From Ascidia mentula (lineage: Eukaryota > Chordata > Ascidiacea > Phlebobranchia > Ascidiidae), in the NCBI GenBank assembly GCA_947561715.1, contig OX387197.1:18956266-19020265 (forward strand): a stretch of DNA of 64,000 nt. The letters are read 5' to 3'. The position numbers and the translations under genes are program-made. Position 1 is the stretch's first letter; every line of letters starts with the position of its first letter. Positions 11,469 through 23,610 of the stretch are shown one piece after another. The notes beneath the pieces were generated by a model. It was not told the origin of the DNA and made no database searches. It saw nothing but the letters and a program-made list of their open reading frames with translations.

Positions 11469-12545
11469 CTTTCCTCAGCATAACAATCGCCAATGGTTTT
11501 CGGAAGGGTATATCAAAAACATATCCAAAAGTTCCATGATGATGATTTGGTCATGTCACAGTCACATCTTTCATGCATAATTTGCTGTCAAAGCATCATA
11601 TATGGAAGCATATTCATGCAATTTGTTCAAGAATCAAACACATATGGGTATGGCGGTGGGCGTCACTCAGTAAATAGGGTCGCTTCAATTTCATACAACT
11701 GATTTTTTCCTTGTCTTTTTTCTAGAGTGTCTATGTAATGTTGTGACTAAGGCTTATACACTGGTAGTTGGCTTGTTTATTCAATTATTCACATTCTTTT
11801 CTTTGCATAACAATCGCCAATTGTTCTCGGAAGGGTATATCCACAAAAAGTTCCATGATGATGATTTGGTCATGTCACAGCATCATATATGGAAGCATAT
11901 TCATGCAATTTGTTCAAGAATCAAACACATGTGGGTATGGCTGTGGGCGTCACTCAGTAAATAGGGTCGCTTCAATTTCATACAACTGATTTTTTCCTTG
12001 TCTTTTTTCCAGAGTGTCTATGTAACGTTGTGACTAAGGCTTATACACTGGTAGTTGGCTTGTTTATTCAATTATTCACATTCTTTTCTTTGCATAACAA
12101 TCGCCAATTGTTCTCGGAAGGGTATATCCACAAAAAGTTCCATGATGATGATTTGGTCATGTCACAGTCCAGTCTGCAGAGTATGGCAGCTGCACGCGCA
12201 AGTTTGTCTTCAACTTTTTTTGTTTGCACGCCAAATTTTTCGCACTGCACGCGAAAATTTTTCAGCACGCGAATGTCTAAACAGAAAACAATTAACAGAA
12301 AGACGTTTTATCGTTTTCGTTGCACGCGGGTTTAGGGGCCGTGCACGCGGGCACGCGAAAAGATTTAGTCTTGCACGCCCGAGATCTCGTCGGGAACTGC
12401 CATATTCTGCAGACTGGGTCACAGTCACATCTCTGATGCATAATTTGCTGTCAAAGCATCATATATGGAAGCATATTCATGCAATTTGTTCAAGAATCAA
12501 ACACATGTGGGTGTGGCGGTGGGCGTCACCCAGTAACTAGGGTAG
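11469..12545 (+). repeat. 287-bp sub-repeats, three copies (R4), interrupted
   Basis: Three copies as in R1; the third is split by the inserted element at 12169–12417. Confidence 0.88.
12169..12417. mobile_element. Non-autonomous hAT-type element, 249 bp
   Basis: The element has 21-bp terminal inverted repeats with one mismatch (left end CCAGTCTGCAGA…, right end …TCTGCAGACTGG). It is flanked by a perfect 8-bp target duplication GTCACAGT at 12161–12168 and 12418–12425. The same site is uninterrupted in R1 and R5. The 8-bp duplication fits the hAT superfamily. The interior is much richer in GC than its surroundings and contains many GCACGC strings. There is no transposase, so movement would have depended on one elsewhere. 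A 161-codon open frame runs through it by chance. Confidence 0.93.
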
Positions 12546-13372
12546 TTTCAAATGTATACAGCTGATTCTTTCCTTGTCTTTTTTATACATTGTCTCTTTT
12601 ATGTTGTGGAAAAGGTTTATATACACTGGTAGTTGGCTTGTCTATTCAATTATCACTATATATTGATGTTATGACTTCTTTTTCATCAACTTGCTGACAT
12701 ACACTTACCAGTTAAAAACAAAAAAAAACAAAGAAAATAATTTTTTTAGAGGTGTTGTCAAATTCATCTGCTATCAGTTAGCAAACGCCTGAGCTGTGTA
12801 ACAAAGCTTACAAGCCCTTTTACAATCAATTACTAACAGCATAAGTAGGTTATACCAAAAAAACTACCTAAAATTTCAGTTTACTAGACAGCACCGTCGC
12901 TCAAAAATATCAAATGCAGCGATCCAGTTTTTTCGCTTCATTGCGTCTTGGTGTTCACACTGATTCAAAAAAAAGTCGAATTATTTCAAAATTCGCACAA
13001 TTTCGGGAGTTATGGACATTTTTATACAGGGTACTATGGCTTAGAAGCTGTTTTAGTAGGGATGGTTGTATTTTTAGGTATAACTACTCGAAAACATGGA
13101 GTTATTGAACTGGAAAAGCGATGATTGTGTAGAGTATTAATTTTCATATGATTTTTGTGTTTTAATTTTTAGTCTAGCGTTTGTAGATAAAAAGTTATAG
13201 CTACCTGAACTTAAGCAATCAAAAACCTTAAATTGTTATATTGAACGTGGCGCTTAATGGGTTAAAGGGTTAAGCTATAGAACAAATATCGTTTCTTATG
13301 AAACGTATTTCCAAATTTTTTCTGTCGTTTAGGTATTTTGTGGTATCGACAAGTTTTGTGTTTTTCTTGAAT

Positions 13373-13637
13373 ATGGAAACCAAACTGTTTTTATTCGTAT
13401 TCCTGCTACTGGTGATACATTTTTCTGTTAACGGATCAAACGCTGAAGAAAAGACCAACTTTAAGATGAGGTCGAGTACAACCTATTTGTTCTCTTTTGT
13501 TTGTAACTTAGTTTGATTTTCCAGATCCAATTGAAGATGTTTTTAAACAGCGGGTTTTCATTACCTACAAAAAAATTCTCTTGCAGACAAGAAAAAATCC
13601 ACAAACGAAGTGTTCAAATGGGACCAGAATTCGTTAG
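13373..13637 (+). CDS. Candidate small secreted protein, R4 copy
   Basis: Exons 13373–13475 and 13525–13637 in the favoured model; R1-type GGGACC. A 15-bp deletion shortly after the favoured stop removes one of two similar NEV(F/L)K-coding segments in the membrane-tail frame but keeps that frame open. AATAAA at about 14015. Confidence 0.42.
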
Positions 13638-15245
13638 ACACGTCAGAAATCTCAAATATGTTGAAGAACAATCTAATCATCCTCGTGGTGGTGGTGGTGG
13701 TGTTGGTGCTGGCTAGGTTTTTTAAAACTCCCTAAAAACCAAAAATATTATGACCAATCATCTATTTGATTCGTCATAATATCCGACAATCACAAGGAAC
13801 TCAATGTTTACACATACCAAAAGGACATTCTCATATAGTTATAAGATCATTTAAACAACAGACTACATCAGAAGCACCATTTATCGACATATTACCAAAC
13901 TGTAAAAAGTGTATATTATACTGTATATTATGTGTGTTGCGTTTGAACTGCACCTGTTTGTTGATATTTTACCAACTTACGGATGAGTGCAAATCAAGGG
14001 TTTCTGTCAGTCTCAATAAAAATAAAAAAAAATGCGGCTTTCCAATATTGTTGATGCTGGTGGTGGTTATGGAGGTTTTTGATATACGATAAGTCCCTTC
14101 CAACGCTGCAAGTCATTTTGTACGGCATTCATAAGGAATATAAGGATTAAAATGATCTACTGAAATATCCAAGCTAATTTACCTATAGAGCGAAAAGAGA
14201 ATTTGCGAACAACATAAAGGTATTGCACTTTTGTCACAGATGTTTAAGTACAAATCAACTAACAAATCAATTTACACAAAAGCAAGTGGAGCCAATAATA
14301 TGACACTATGGCTAAGCAAAAGCTAAACCATTAGTACCGTCAGGCCCAGTGATGACTATTGTGACACAGGGTCTGACGGCATCAACTTACATTTGTGCCA
14401 ATCATTTCGGTTGTATTTCTCAGCAAAACAGAAACATTCACAGCACTGTTGACGGGAACAGTCAAGCGTAACCGCTTTTACTTGAACTGTGGCTCAAAGA
14501 AAACATTAACATTTCCAATCTGGATATAAGCCCTAAGACCAGGAAACCCAAGAACGATTATCTAGTGACTTTCACATTTTCCCAAAGCCGATTGCCAGAA
14601 TTAATGACCCAGTAAAGTCACGGACTTAGTGTACGACTTAAAACCCGTTAACCGCCACGGTCCCCTGTATGGGACCAACACCTGTAATTACAGCACATTT
14701 TTCAAATGCGCATATCTCGCGCTATAGTGGGCCTAGGGACAAAAGGTTTTTACCACTAGATAGCTTGAACACAGTAGTTTTTATAAAAAATAAAAAAAAA
14801 TTAACTTCCCATTTGAAATTTTTCTCTAATTAGCCAATTAATTAGAGGCAATTTCTTGCAAAAACTAACAAAAGGTGTGAAAGGAGTGACTGCACATTTG
14901 TAAACATTGCTAATTATGTGTTGGTTGTAGCTGAAAATGATCTACAGAAGAATTGTAGAGGAGGGTCTAACCTTTCGAACGTTGTGTTCGGTTTCTCTCT
15001 ATGACGTCACAATGGCGAGATGTGCGCATGCAAATTTAGACTGGTGGGATTGCTGTATTTTTTGCGTACAAAACAACAAAATAGCAGGAAGAAATGTACA
15101 TAACATAAAATAAACATTATGAGGAAGCCAAAAAAAATTCCAATTTACAAAAAAAGTAGAAAACCTTCATTTATTTTAGTTACAGGTTTTTATTCTGGTT
15201 CCATAACACTGGTTTTGCTTCCTAACAATAGACAATTGAGTAATT

Positions 15246-16068
15246 CTTTCCTCAGCATAACAATCGCCAATGGTTTTCGGAAGGGTATATCAAAAACATA
15301 TCCAAAAGTTCCATGATGATGATTTGGTCATGTCACAGTCACATCTTTCATGCATAATTTGCTGTCAAAGCATCATATATGGAAGCATATTCATGCAATT
15401 TGTTCAAGAATCAAACACATATGGGTATGGCGGTGGGCGTCACTCAGTAAATAGGGTCGCTTCAATTTCATACAACTGATTTTTTCCTTGTCTTTTTTCT
15501 AGAGTGTCTATGTAATGTTGTGACTAAGGCTTATACACTGGTAGTTGGCTTGTTTATTCAATTATTCACATTCTTTTCTTTGCATAACAATCGCCAATTG
15601 TTCTCGGAAGGGTATATCCACAAAACGTTCCATGATGATGATTTGGTCATGTCACAGCATCATATATGGAAGCATATTCATGCAATTTGTTCAAGAATCA
15701 AACACATGTGGGTATGGCTGTGGGCGTCACTCAGTAAATAGGGTCGCTTCAATTTCATACAACTGATTTTTTCCTTGTCTTTTTTCCAGAGTGTCTATGT
15801 AACGTTGTGACTAAGGCTTATACACTGGTAGTTGGCTTGTTTATTCAATTATTCACATTCTTTTCTTTGCATAACAATCGCCAATTGTTCTCGGAAGGGT
15901 ATATCCACAAAAAGTTCCATGATGATGATTTGGTCATGTCACAGTCACATCTCTGATGCATAATTTGCTGTCAAAGCATCATATATGGAAGCATATTCAT
16001 GCAATTTGTTCAAGAATCAAACACATGTGGGTGTGGCGGTGGGCGTCACCCAGTAACTAGGGTAGTTT
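15246..16068 (+). repeat. 287-bp sub-repeats, three copies (R5)
   Basis: Three copies as in R1, uninterrupted; this is the empty-site counterpart of the R4 insertion. Confidence 0.88.
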
Positions 16069-16892
16069 CAAATGTATACAGCTGATTCTTTCCTTGTCTT
16101 TTTTATACATTGTCTCTTTTATGTTGTGGAAAAGGTTTATATACACTGGTAGTTGGCTTGTCTATTCAATTATCACTATATATTGATGTTATGACTTCTT
16201 TTTCATCAACTTGCTGACATACACTTACCAGTTAAAAACAAAAAAAAACAAAGAAAATAATTTTTTTAGAGGTGTTGTCAAATTCATCTGCTATCAGTTA
16301 GCAAACGCCTGAGCTGTGTAACAAAGCTTACACGCCCTTTTACAATCAATTACTAACAGCATAAGTAGGTTATACCAAAAAAACTACCTAAAATTTCAGT
16401 TTACTAGACAGCACCGTCGCTCAAAAATATCAAATGCAGCGATCCAGTTTTTTCGCTTCATTGCGTCTTGGTGTTCACACTGATTCAAAAAAAAGTCGAA
16501 TTATTTCAAAATTCGCACAATTTCGGGAGTTATGGACATTTTTATACAGGGTACTATGGCTTAGAAGCTGTTTTAGTAGGGATGGTTGTATTTTTAGGTA
16601 TAACTACTCGAAAACATGGAGTTATTGAACTGGAAAAGCGATGATTGTGTAGAGTATTAATTTTCATATGATTTTTGTGTTTTAATTTTTAGTCTAGCGT
16701 TTGTAGATAAAAAGTTATAGCTACCTGAACTTAAGCAATCAAAAACCTTAAATTGTTATATTGAACGTGGCGCTTAATGGGTTAAAGGGTTAAGCTATAG
16801 AACAAATATCGTTTCTTATGAAACGTATTTCCAAATTTTTTCTGTCGTTTAGGTATTTTGTGGTAGCGACAAGTTTTGTGTTTTTCTTGAAT

Positions 16893-17157
16893 ATGGAAAC
16901 CAAACTGTTTTTATTCGTATTCCTGCTACTGGTGATACATTTTTCTGTTAACGGATCAAACGCTGAAGAAAAGACCAACTTTAAGATGAGGTCGAGTACA
17001 ACCTATTTGTTCTCTTTTGTTTGTAACTTAGTTTGATTTTGCAGATCCAATTGAAGATGTTTTTAAACAGCGGGTTTTCATTACCTACAAAAAAATTCTC
17101 TTGCAGACAAGAAAAAATCCACAAACGAAGTGTTCAAATGGGACCAGAATTCGTTAG
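16893..17157 (+). CDS. Candidate small secreted protein, R5 copy
   Basis: Exons 16893–16995 and 17045–17157 in the favoured model. The coding sequence equals R4; the intron differs by one base beside the acceptor (GCAG for CCAG), still a valid 3' splice site. The 15-bp deletion is present as in R4. AATAAA at about 17535. Confidence 0.42.
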
Positions 17158-17458
17158 ACACGTCAGAAATCTCAAATATGTTGAAGAACAATCTAATCAT
17201 CCTCGTGGTGGTGGTGGTGGTGTTGGTGCTGGCTAGGTTTTTTAAAACTCCCTAAAAACCAAAAATATTATGACCAATCATCTATTTGATTCGTCATAAT
17301 ATCCGACAATCACAAGGAACTCAATGTTTACACATACCAAAAGGACATTCTCATATAGTTATAAGATCATTTAAACAACAGACTACATCAGAAGCACCAT
17401 TTATCGACATATTACCAAACTGTAAAAAGTGTATATTATACTGTATATTATGTGTGTT

Positions 17459-19041
17459 GCGTTTGAACTGCACCTGTTTGTTGATATTTTACCAACTTAC
17501 GGATGAGTGCAAATCAAGGGTTTCTGTCAGTCTCAATAAAAATTAAAAAAAATGCGGCTTTCCAATATTGTTGATGCTGGTGGTGGTTATGGAGGTTTTT
17601 GATATACGATAAGTCCCTTCCAACGCTGCAAGTCATTTTGTACGGCATTCATAAGGAATATAAGGATTAAAATGATCTACTGAAATATCCAAGCTAATTT
17701 ACCTATAGAGCGAAAAGAGAATTTGCGAACAACATAAAGGTATTGCACTTTTGTCACAGATGTTTAAGTACAAATCAACTAACAAATCAATTTACACAAA
17801 AGCAAGTGGAGCCAATAATATGACACTATGGCTAAGCAAAAGCTAAACCATTAGTACCGTCAGGCCCAGTGATGACTATTGTGACACAGGGTCTGACGGC
17901 ATCAACTTACATTTGTGCCAATCATTTCGGTTGTATTTCTCAGCAAAACAGAAACATTCACAGCACTGTTGACGGGAACAGTCAAGCGTAACCGCTTTTA
18001 CTTGAACTGTGGCTCAAAGAAAACATTAACATTTCCAATCTGGATATAAGCCCTAAGACCAGGAAACCCAAGAACGATTATCTAGTGACTTTCACATTTT
18101 CCCAAAGCCGATTGCCAGAATTAATGACCCAGTAAAGTCACGGACTTAGTGTACGACTTAAAACCCGTTAACCGCCACGGTCCCCTGTATGGGACCAACA
18201 CCTGTAATTACAGCACATTTTTCAAATGCGCATATCTCGCGCTATAGTGGGCCTAGGGACAAAAGGTTTTTACCACTAGATAGCTTGAACACAGTAGTTT
18301 TTATAAAAAATAAAAAAAAATTAACTTCCCATTTGAAATTTTTCTCTAATTAGCCAATTAATTAGAGGCAATTTCTTGCAAAAACTAACAAAAGGTGTGA
18401 AAGGAGTGACTGCACATTTGTAAACATTGCTAATTATGTGTTGGTTGTAGCTGAAAATGATCTACAGAAGAATTGTAGAGGAGGGTCTAACCTTTCGAAC
18501 GTTGTGTTCGGTTTCTCTCTATGACGTCACAATGGCGAGATGTGCGCATGCAAATTTAGACTGGTAGGATTGCTGTATTTTTTGCGTACAAAACAACAAA
18601 ATAGCAGGAAGAAATGTACATAACATAAAATAAACATTATGAGGGTGCAGTATAAAAAAAATAATAATAAAAATTATAATAAATAAAGAAAGAATTTTTT
18701 TTTTTTCGCCGAAGCCAAAAAAAACTCCAATTTACAAAAAAAGTAGAAAACCTTCATTTATTTTAGTTACAGGTTTTTATTCTGGTTCCATAACACTGGT
18801 TTTGCTTCCTAACAATAGACAATTGAGTAATTCTTTCCTCAGCATAACAATCGCCAATGGTTTTCGGAAGGGTATATCCAAAACATATCCAAAAGTTCCA
18901 TGATGATGATTTGGTCATGTCACAGTCACATCTCTCATGCATAATTTGCTGTCAAAGCATCATATATGGAAGCATATTCATGCAATTTGTTCAAGAATCA
19001 AACACATGTGGGTGTGGCGGTGGGCGTCACTCAGTAAATAG
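17459..19041 (+). repeat. Array 1, truncated unit R6
   Basis: The last array 1 unit follows the others up to the first sub-repeat and then stops at about 19040, where array 2 sequence begins. It retains the AT-rich block (about 18645–18712), so it resembles R1–R3 there rather than its neighbours R4 and R5. The gene-bearing part of the unit is missing. Confidence 0.95.
18834..19040 (+). repeat. 287-bp sub-repeat, partial (R6)
   Basis: One copy, cut after the GTCACTCAGTAAATAG segment by the junction with array 2. Confidence 0.85.
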
Positions 19042-19373
19042 TTAACAACGCCGAGCAGAACAGAAAAAAAAAACTTAACGAATTTATTTGTTGCTTGTCA
19101 ATTATGCGATGGGTGAGGTTGGTGCAATGACACCAATTTCTCAACATCAGGTTTCATGTTGGGCAAAAAACAATCGTAAGTGTCCTCTATTGACGATATC
19201 AAGAAGAGGTTTCTCTTTCCATCCAAAAGAGTAGTAAATGCGCTGAACGCACGTTCCACCGAGTAAGAGCTGAGAAAATTGCAGAAAGGTGCTCGCGTAT
19301 CTCCTGGAATTCGGTCGCGTACCACTAGTGGTAAACGTAACACCGGTCGGGAAACACTCGTCGGCCTAAACAA
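19042..19373 (-). pseudogene. hAT transposase C-terminal remnant (U1)
   Basis: A 91-codon open stretch on the minus strand ends with the hAT dimerisation-domain signature: SYSVERAFSAFTTLL, later NMKPDVEKLV and LHQPHPSH before the stop. This resembles Buster/ZBED5-type hAT proteins. A neighbouring frame contains LDIVNRGHLRLFF, a piece of the same domain, so the remnant is frameshifted. The array junction at 19041 has removed the element's terminus. Confidence 0.75.
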
Positions 19374-21626
19374 TATCCATCAAATGATGTGCGTAACATC
19401 CGTTAAACGCGCCCCGGTTCTCGGCGCGGAACGTCACACGAGGCGGAATTCCCGCAGTTAAAACAAGTATCTTTAATGGGCCTCAAACTCGCTCACTCAG
19501 TTGATGTTATTCTTGTTATCGAATGTGCAGTACGCACTCGTACGCAAGATAGAATGTATTCGAAGTGTAGACGATACAGACGTCGGGAGGAAACGAAAAG
19601 ACACGTAGGACACGTGGACCCTTAGAACACGGTTTCTACACAGAAGGCAATGTGTCAAACAAATACACTTCACACGTAGTAAAGTACAGCATAAGGCTCA
19701 CCAAATATTTGGGAACCGGGAAAACTCTGGGCCAAAAGACGGTCCAAGCAGTTACTGTCGCACACCTAAATGAAACAAGCAACATAAACTGTAATGCGCC
19801 ACTATGACGTAACACACACACTGCTTACCGATAACTTTGGGCGACAGAAGATTGAATACACCACGCTTCACGTGTGTACAGATGCAAGAGAGACACTGTG
19901 AGTACAAAGACAGCGTCAACACCGTGTGTAAACCTAATCACATAAATAAGGGCAGCTATATACTGTTCAGCGAACTGACTTCTAAGTCATCGCAGTTAAC
20001 TTTGCCAAAGTTACAATTTACACATTCATTTGGTACTTCAGTCGTTTCACACATATGTACAAATAGACTCACCAGAAAATGCTCGCTCGCAACACAAAAA
20101 ACCTTTTGCAGAATAAAAATGACGTAGCACTGTGCTGCACATTTGTCGGACACAAGAAGGACAAAACCACGTTGCGTTGTCACTTGAAACTTGGTCTCTT
20201 ATTATTACGTCACAGACCGTATGAGATTGCAACACACATTAGTATAGAGAAAAATGTGCATTCATAGAAATCGGCAAATTACTGGCAAACAAGATGTAAC
20301 GATGTGGAAAACGTCTGAAAAACTACAATTGTAAATGGTATGTAGCGCACATGTTAATAATTTCCTTTACAACATCTATTATTGTGACTTTGAATTTGAA
20401 CAAAATACAACCGTAGGCTAAATGTCCTGAAGCATATTTTCAACATTTCCTCTGACATGTAAGGACGTTGTTGTCACACGTGCTTTGTTATGTTTGCGTG
20501 TCACTGCAAAACGAGTTTCTAATACTGTGTTACCTGGCGAAAAAGCATGTCGTGTTATAATAAAAAGCGTCTTCTTTATAAAATATCTTCGCAAAAGACT
20601 GCACAGTTACTCTGAATAGTCTTTATTAAATAACATTGTGATATGGAACAGATGAGAACAATAATACCAATCCCTACCGAGCAAAACACAATTCAATTTT
20701 TCGGCACTAAGGGTTTAAAAAAAACTTCAACCTCTTGCAATAGTTTTGTGACCAGGTTAGCAAAAGACACTGATGTGTTGCAAGCATTGCAGGAGAAGGC
20801 AAGATAATTGCTACGTTTGTATAAATGTCATTCTTATACATCGTTTGCGCATAATAGTATACCTGGTGGTTTAAAGTTTGTGTAGTTTCAGATGTATGAT
20901 AAATCGGTCACCTGCACGCAAACAAAGCAGGTCGTATGCTTTACACTATTGGGGACCGTTTGCAATTTATCATTGCAATAGGTTTGTTATTAAAAAAACT
21001 TGAGAAAGAGTTACAAATGCTTGCATCATTGTGCAAGACAAAAATGCTGGAAATACTAGCATCCCAACGAAAGGTCCGCATCAATTGCTGTACAAAAAGC
21101 CAATAGCAATTACCTAATTACAATGAAATGTGCGATAAATTTTTGCTAACTTTTCAATTCCAATTTTACATGACAAAATGAAGTAATGACTGGAAAATAT
21201 TTCACGATGAAAGTTTGTGCCTTCTATGAGCATAGGCCTACATTATAAAACAACAAATGGGACCCATACCGAACGGAATTTACTTCAATAGACGGACAAA
21301 GCAAGCTTTATGTGCTACTCGTAAATATTTACCACGATTCAAGTCAAGCGTGAAGTCAAAAATTTTATTCGATAAAGCGTTTTTTCGACAACAAAAATGT
21401 TCAATCCGAAGCTGAACAAAGGCAACACTTCAGATGAATTGGTGACATTGCTTACTTTTAAAGTTATTTGCTACTTTTATCAGCTCTGCTACAAGCCTCC
21501 TTTTTCAAAATAAATTATTTTTTTTACAAATTAGACAGAAAACAGTCGCACCCGCAAATTGTAAAGTTAAAAAGTGTTGTATGTAACTTGTTGCATTTAT
21601 ACGCCTCGTCCAGGTCGCTGTGTAAA

Positions 21627-23610
21627 CTATTGCTTCTTTTCGTCGTCAGGTAACAGAACATCAATCGGCGTAAAACTGTAGAAGGTGACGTCACGTTTGC
21701 TATGTTCAGACTTCCTAAACCTCTTGTCGGTTTGATGAAAACCGTCCAGAAATCCGTTTGTGCCAAAGCACTCGTTGAAACTGGAATCAACACAGAAAAA
21801 AACATTTCAGGTTGTGAACAGGTTAACATCAAAGTTGCCAAAATATGAATAAAATGTGATGCCGCAGCATTACCAAAAACTAAAGTCACTCTACGTCATA
21901 AAATTCGTTAAAAAAGTTGCTTTATGTATTGTTAGGACTTTCACTTCAAGATACAGTTTTAGTGCAATCTAGATTTACTTTTTATTTCAGCATAGTTTCG
22001 ATTCAAACTTACTTATAGTGGTGAAAATCGTGAAACTGTGGGGAGCTAAGGAAAGGTAAGTGGTAGCCTGAGTGATGTATCAATGTGCTGATTTGGCCTT
22101 TAGCAACGTAATACCATGTAAGTATGATGTGGTTGCCAAGAAGAAATGTTCCCACGAAAAGCGGGACAAACTCCTCGATCTACAAGACACAAGAATTCCA
22201 TATATCTGTGTTTGAATTATAACGGAACTAAAGGTAAAATATATGTATTGCAGCCAATTTGGATTAAGTCGGAGCGAGATCTGAAAAACTGCGGGTGATG
22301 TTTAAACTCACGAACTGGGCTGACCAGGCCCAACGCTCTACCAACCAAACTACAGGAGCTCGGTGGTTTCACGGGGTATATTGTGGCCTGTTGTGAAAAC
22401 GCACAACTTACTGCGTTGCAGAAAAATAACGTCGGCAACGAAGCAGCTGCGGCTGAATATGTGGGTAATATTTGGTGATTTGGTGAACAAATTGACTCGT
22501 GTGAAAGTGAGTTCATTTATTCACACGCTTCGAAAGAAAAGTAACTTTCAAAAATTTTACTTACACAATTGTCGAACGGGTGGGCGTAACCTGAGTTCAC
22601 ACAGATTGGTGTAGTCCATTTGTGATGCTGTTTGTGAAAGAGTTTGTAGAATGGAGGCAAATGAAGAAATCTAGAAATTTAAAACCAAAGTTTATCCTGT
22701 CTGGAAGACTTTTTGCGCTCATTGTACCGAATATTTAAAAAATAAAAATGTGGTCTGTTGATGCAATTGCGTTTCTACACAAATACCTGTGACCGTAGTA
22801 AAATGTCGCTTCGTCGGCGTAACTCATCACATAAAACTGGATGATCAGAACCCAAATATCGGGAAGTGGGTTAAGAGCTGAGACGCCCCTTGCCTTTAGC
22901 AAAGGATAACAAAGGCAGAAGATGAAGCATGTGATGAGTTCGTTGCAGGTTGCGAGCAACGCACAGCGAAAGTAGCTTTTCTTGTCAATCTAACACATCG
23001 GAAAACATGCTGTTACTCACAGTAACGACCATGAATGCTGGATTCATGGATAAGACGATCATTGCGTTAAGAAATATCGCATGCGTGAGGTGCGACTATA
23101 TGTAACTGTATTTGTGACCATGCGTACGTTGAAGAAAATACATTGCTGTTATGAGGATACTTTTGCAGCTGAAACAATATCAAAAAGTTCCCGTTTTTTT
23201 CACACAAATTTACTTGTTTCTTTCTTTTTTGAATCTTGTACTTGAGAAGACAACTCGGTTTGCCTGTGAGATCCAATATCATGAAAAAGAAACTCACTAC
23301 CAGAAAGGGAAGCATTATAGCCAATATTGTGCCTGCAATCCAGTTAATACTCGTTGAAGTTTTATCATATAAGAGAAATTAACAATGACATTACATATTT
23401 TTACACCAGTAATGTATGCTTTATCGTTTATCACAACCAAAATCGTAAAGTTATTTTTCAATTTAGGCAGTTGTTATTCAATTATTTGTATTTAACTTAT
23501 TTAGTCTTCATACCTACGCATATGACAAACTTCTCGTCGTTATCAACAAAATCCAAAACTTTCGACCAATAAGTCTCCAACAACCTTTTTGTTTCGTGTT
23601 AATATTCCAT
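21627..23610 (-). pseudogene. FAXDC2-like fatty acid hydroxylase, copy 1 (stop at codon 4)
   Basis: Exons on the minus strand: 23514–23610, 23214–23332, 22787–22989, 22565–22670, 22013–22179, 21627–21780. Every junction is GT–AG and all phases agree (1, 0, 2, 0, 2), giving a 281-codon frame. It belongs to the membrane di-iron fatty acid hydroxylase/sterol desaturase superfamily, which oxidises lipids or sterols in the ER. Histidine boxes: HRFLH (139–143), HKQHH (152–156) and HDFHH (225–229), plus SGYH before the last. Hydrophobic segments lie near residues 34–54, 83–103, 115–130 and 179–201. Codon 4 is TAA (TAC in copies 4–7) and the next in-frame ATG is codon 38, so an intact product is unlikely. 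A minus-strand AATAAA lies at 21364–21369. Confidence 0.85.

Larger units (their letters stand above)
10162..13938 (+). repeat. Array 1, unit R4 (3777 bp, with transposon insertion)
   Basis: Tandem unit that lacks the AT-rich block (junction near 11344), has three sub-repeats, and carries a 249-bp element at 12169–12417. R4 exceeds R5 by 257 bp, exactly the element plus its 8-bp target duplication. A 15-bp in-frame deletion downstream in the candidate gene region (near 13660) is shared with R5. Confidence 0.97.
13939..17458 (+). repeat. Array 1, unit R5 (3520 bp)
   Basis: Tandem unit of the R4 type without the transposon. It lacks the AT-rich block (junction near 15121), has three sub-repeats, and shares the 15-bp deletion near 17180. 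The 3' splice site before the second candidate exon reads GCAG instead of CCAG but keeps the AG. Confidence 0.97.

Noticed and set aside
12055-12540. 161-codon open frame in R4
   Set aside because: It runs from a sub-repeat through the inserted 249-bp element into the same sub-repeat; it exists only because of the insertion.
21524-21889. 121-codon open frame on the minus strand, repeated in several array 2 units
   Set aside because: It overlaps the last exon of the hydroxylase gene in another frame. The exon frame gives family residues (FGTNGFLDGFHQTD), so this one is a shadow.
22217-22516. 99-codon minus-strand frame in U1, U2 and U6
   Set aside because: It lies in intron 4, over the decayed tRNA-like sequence, and is absent in the other copies.
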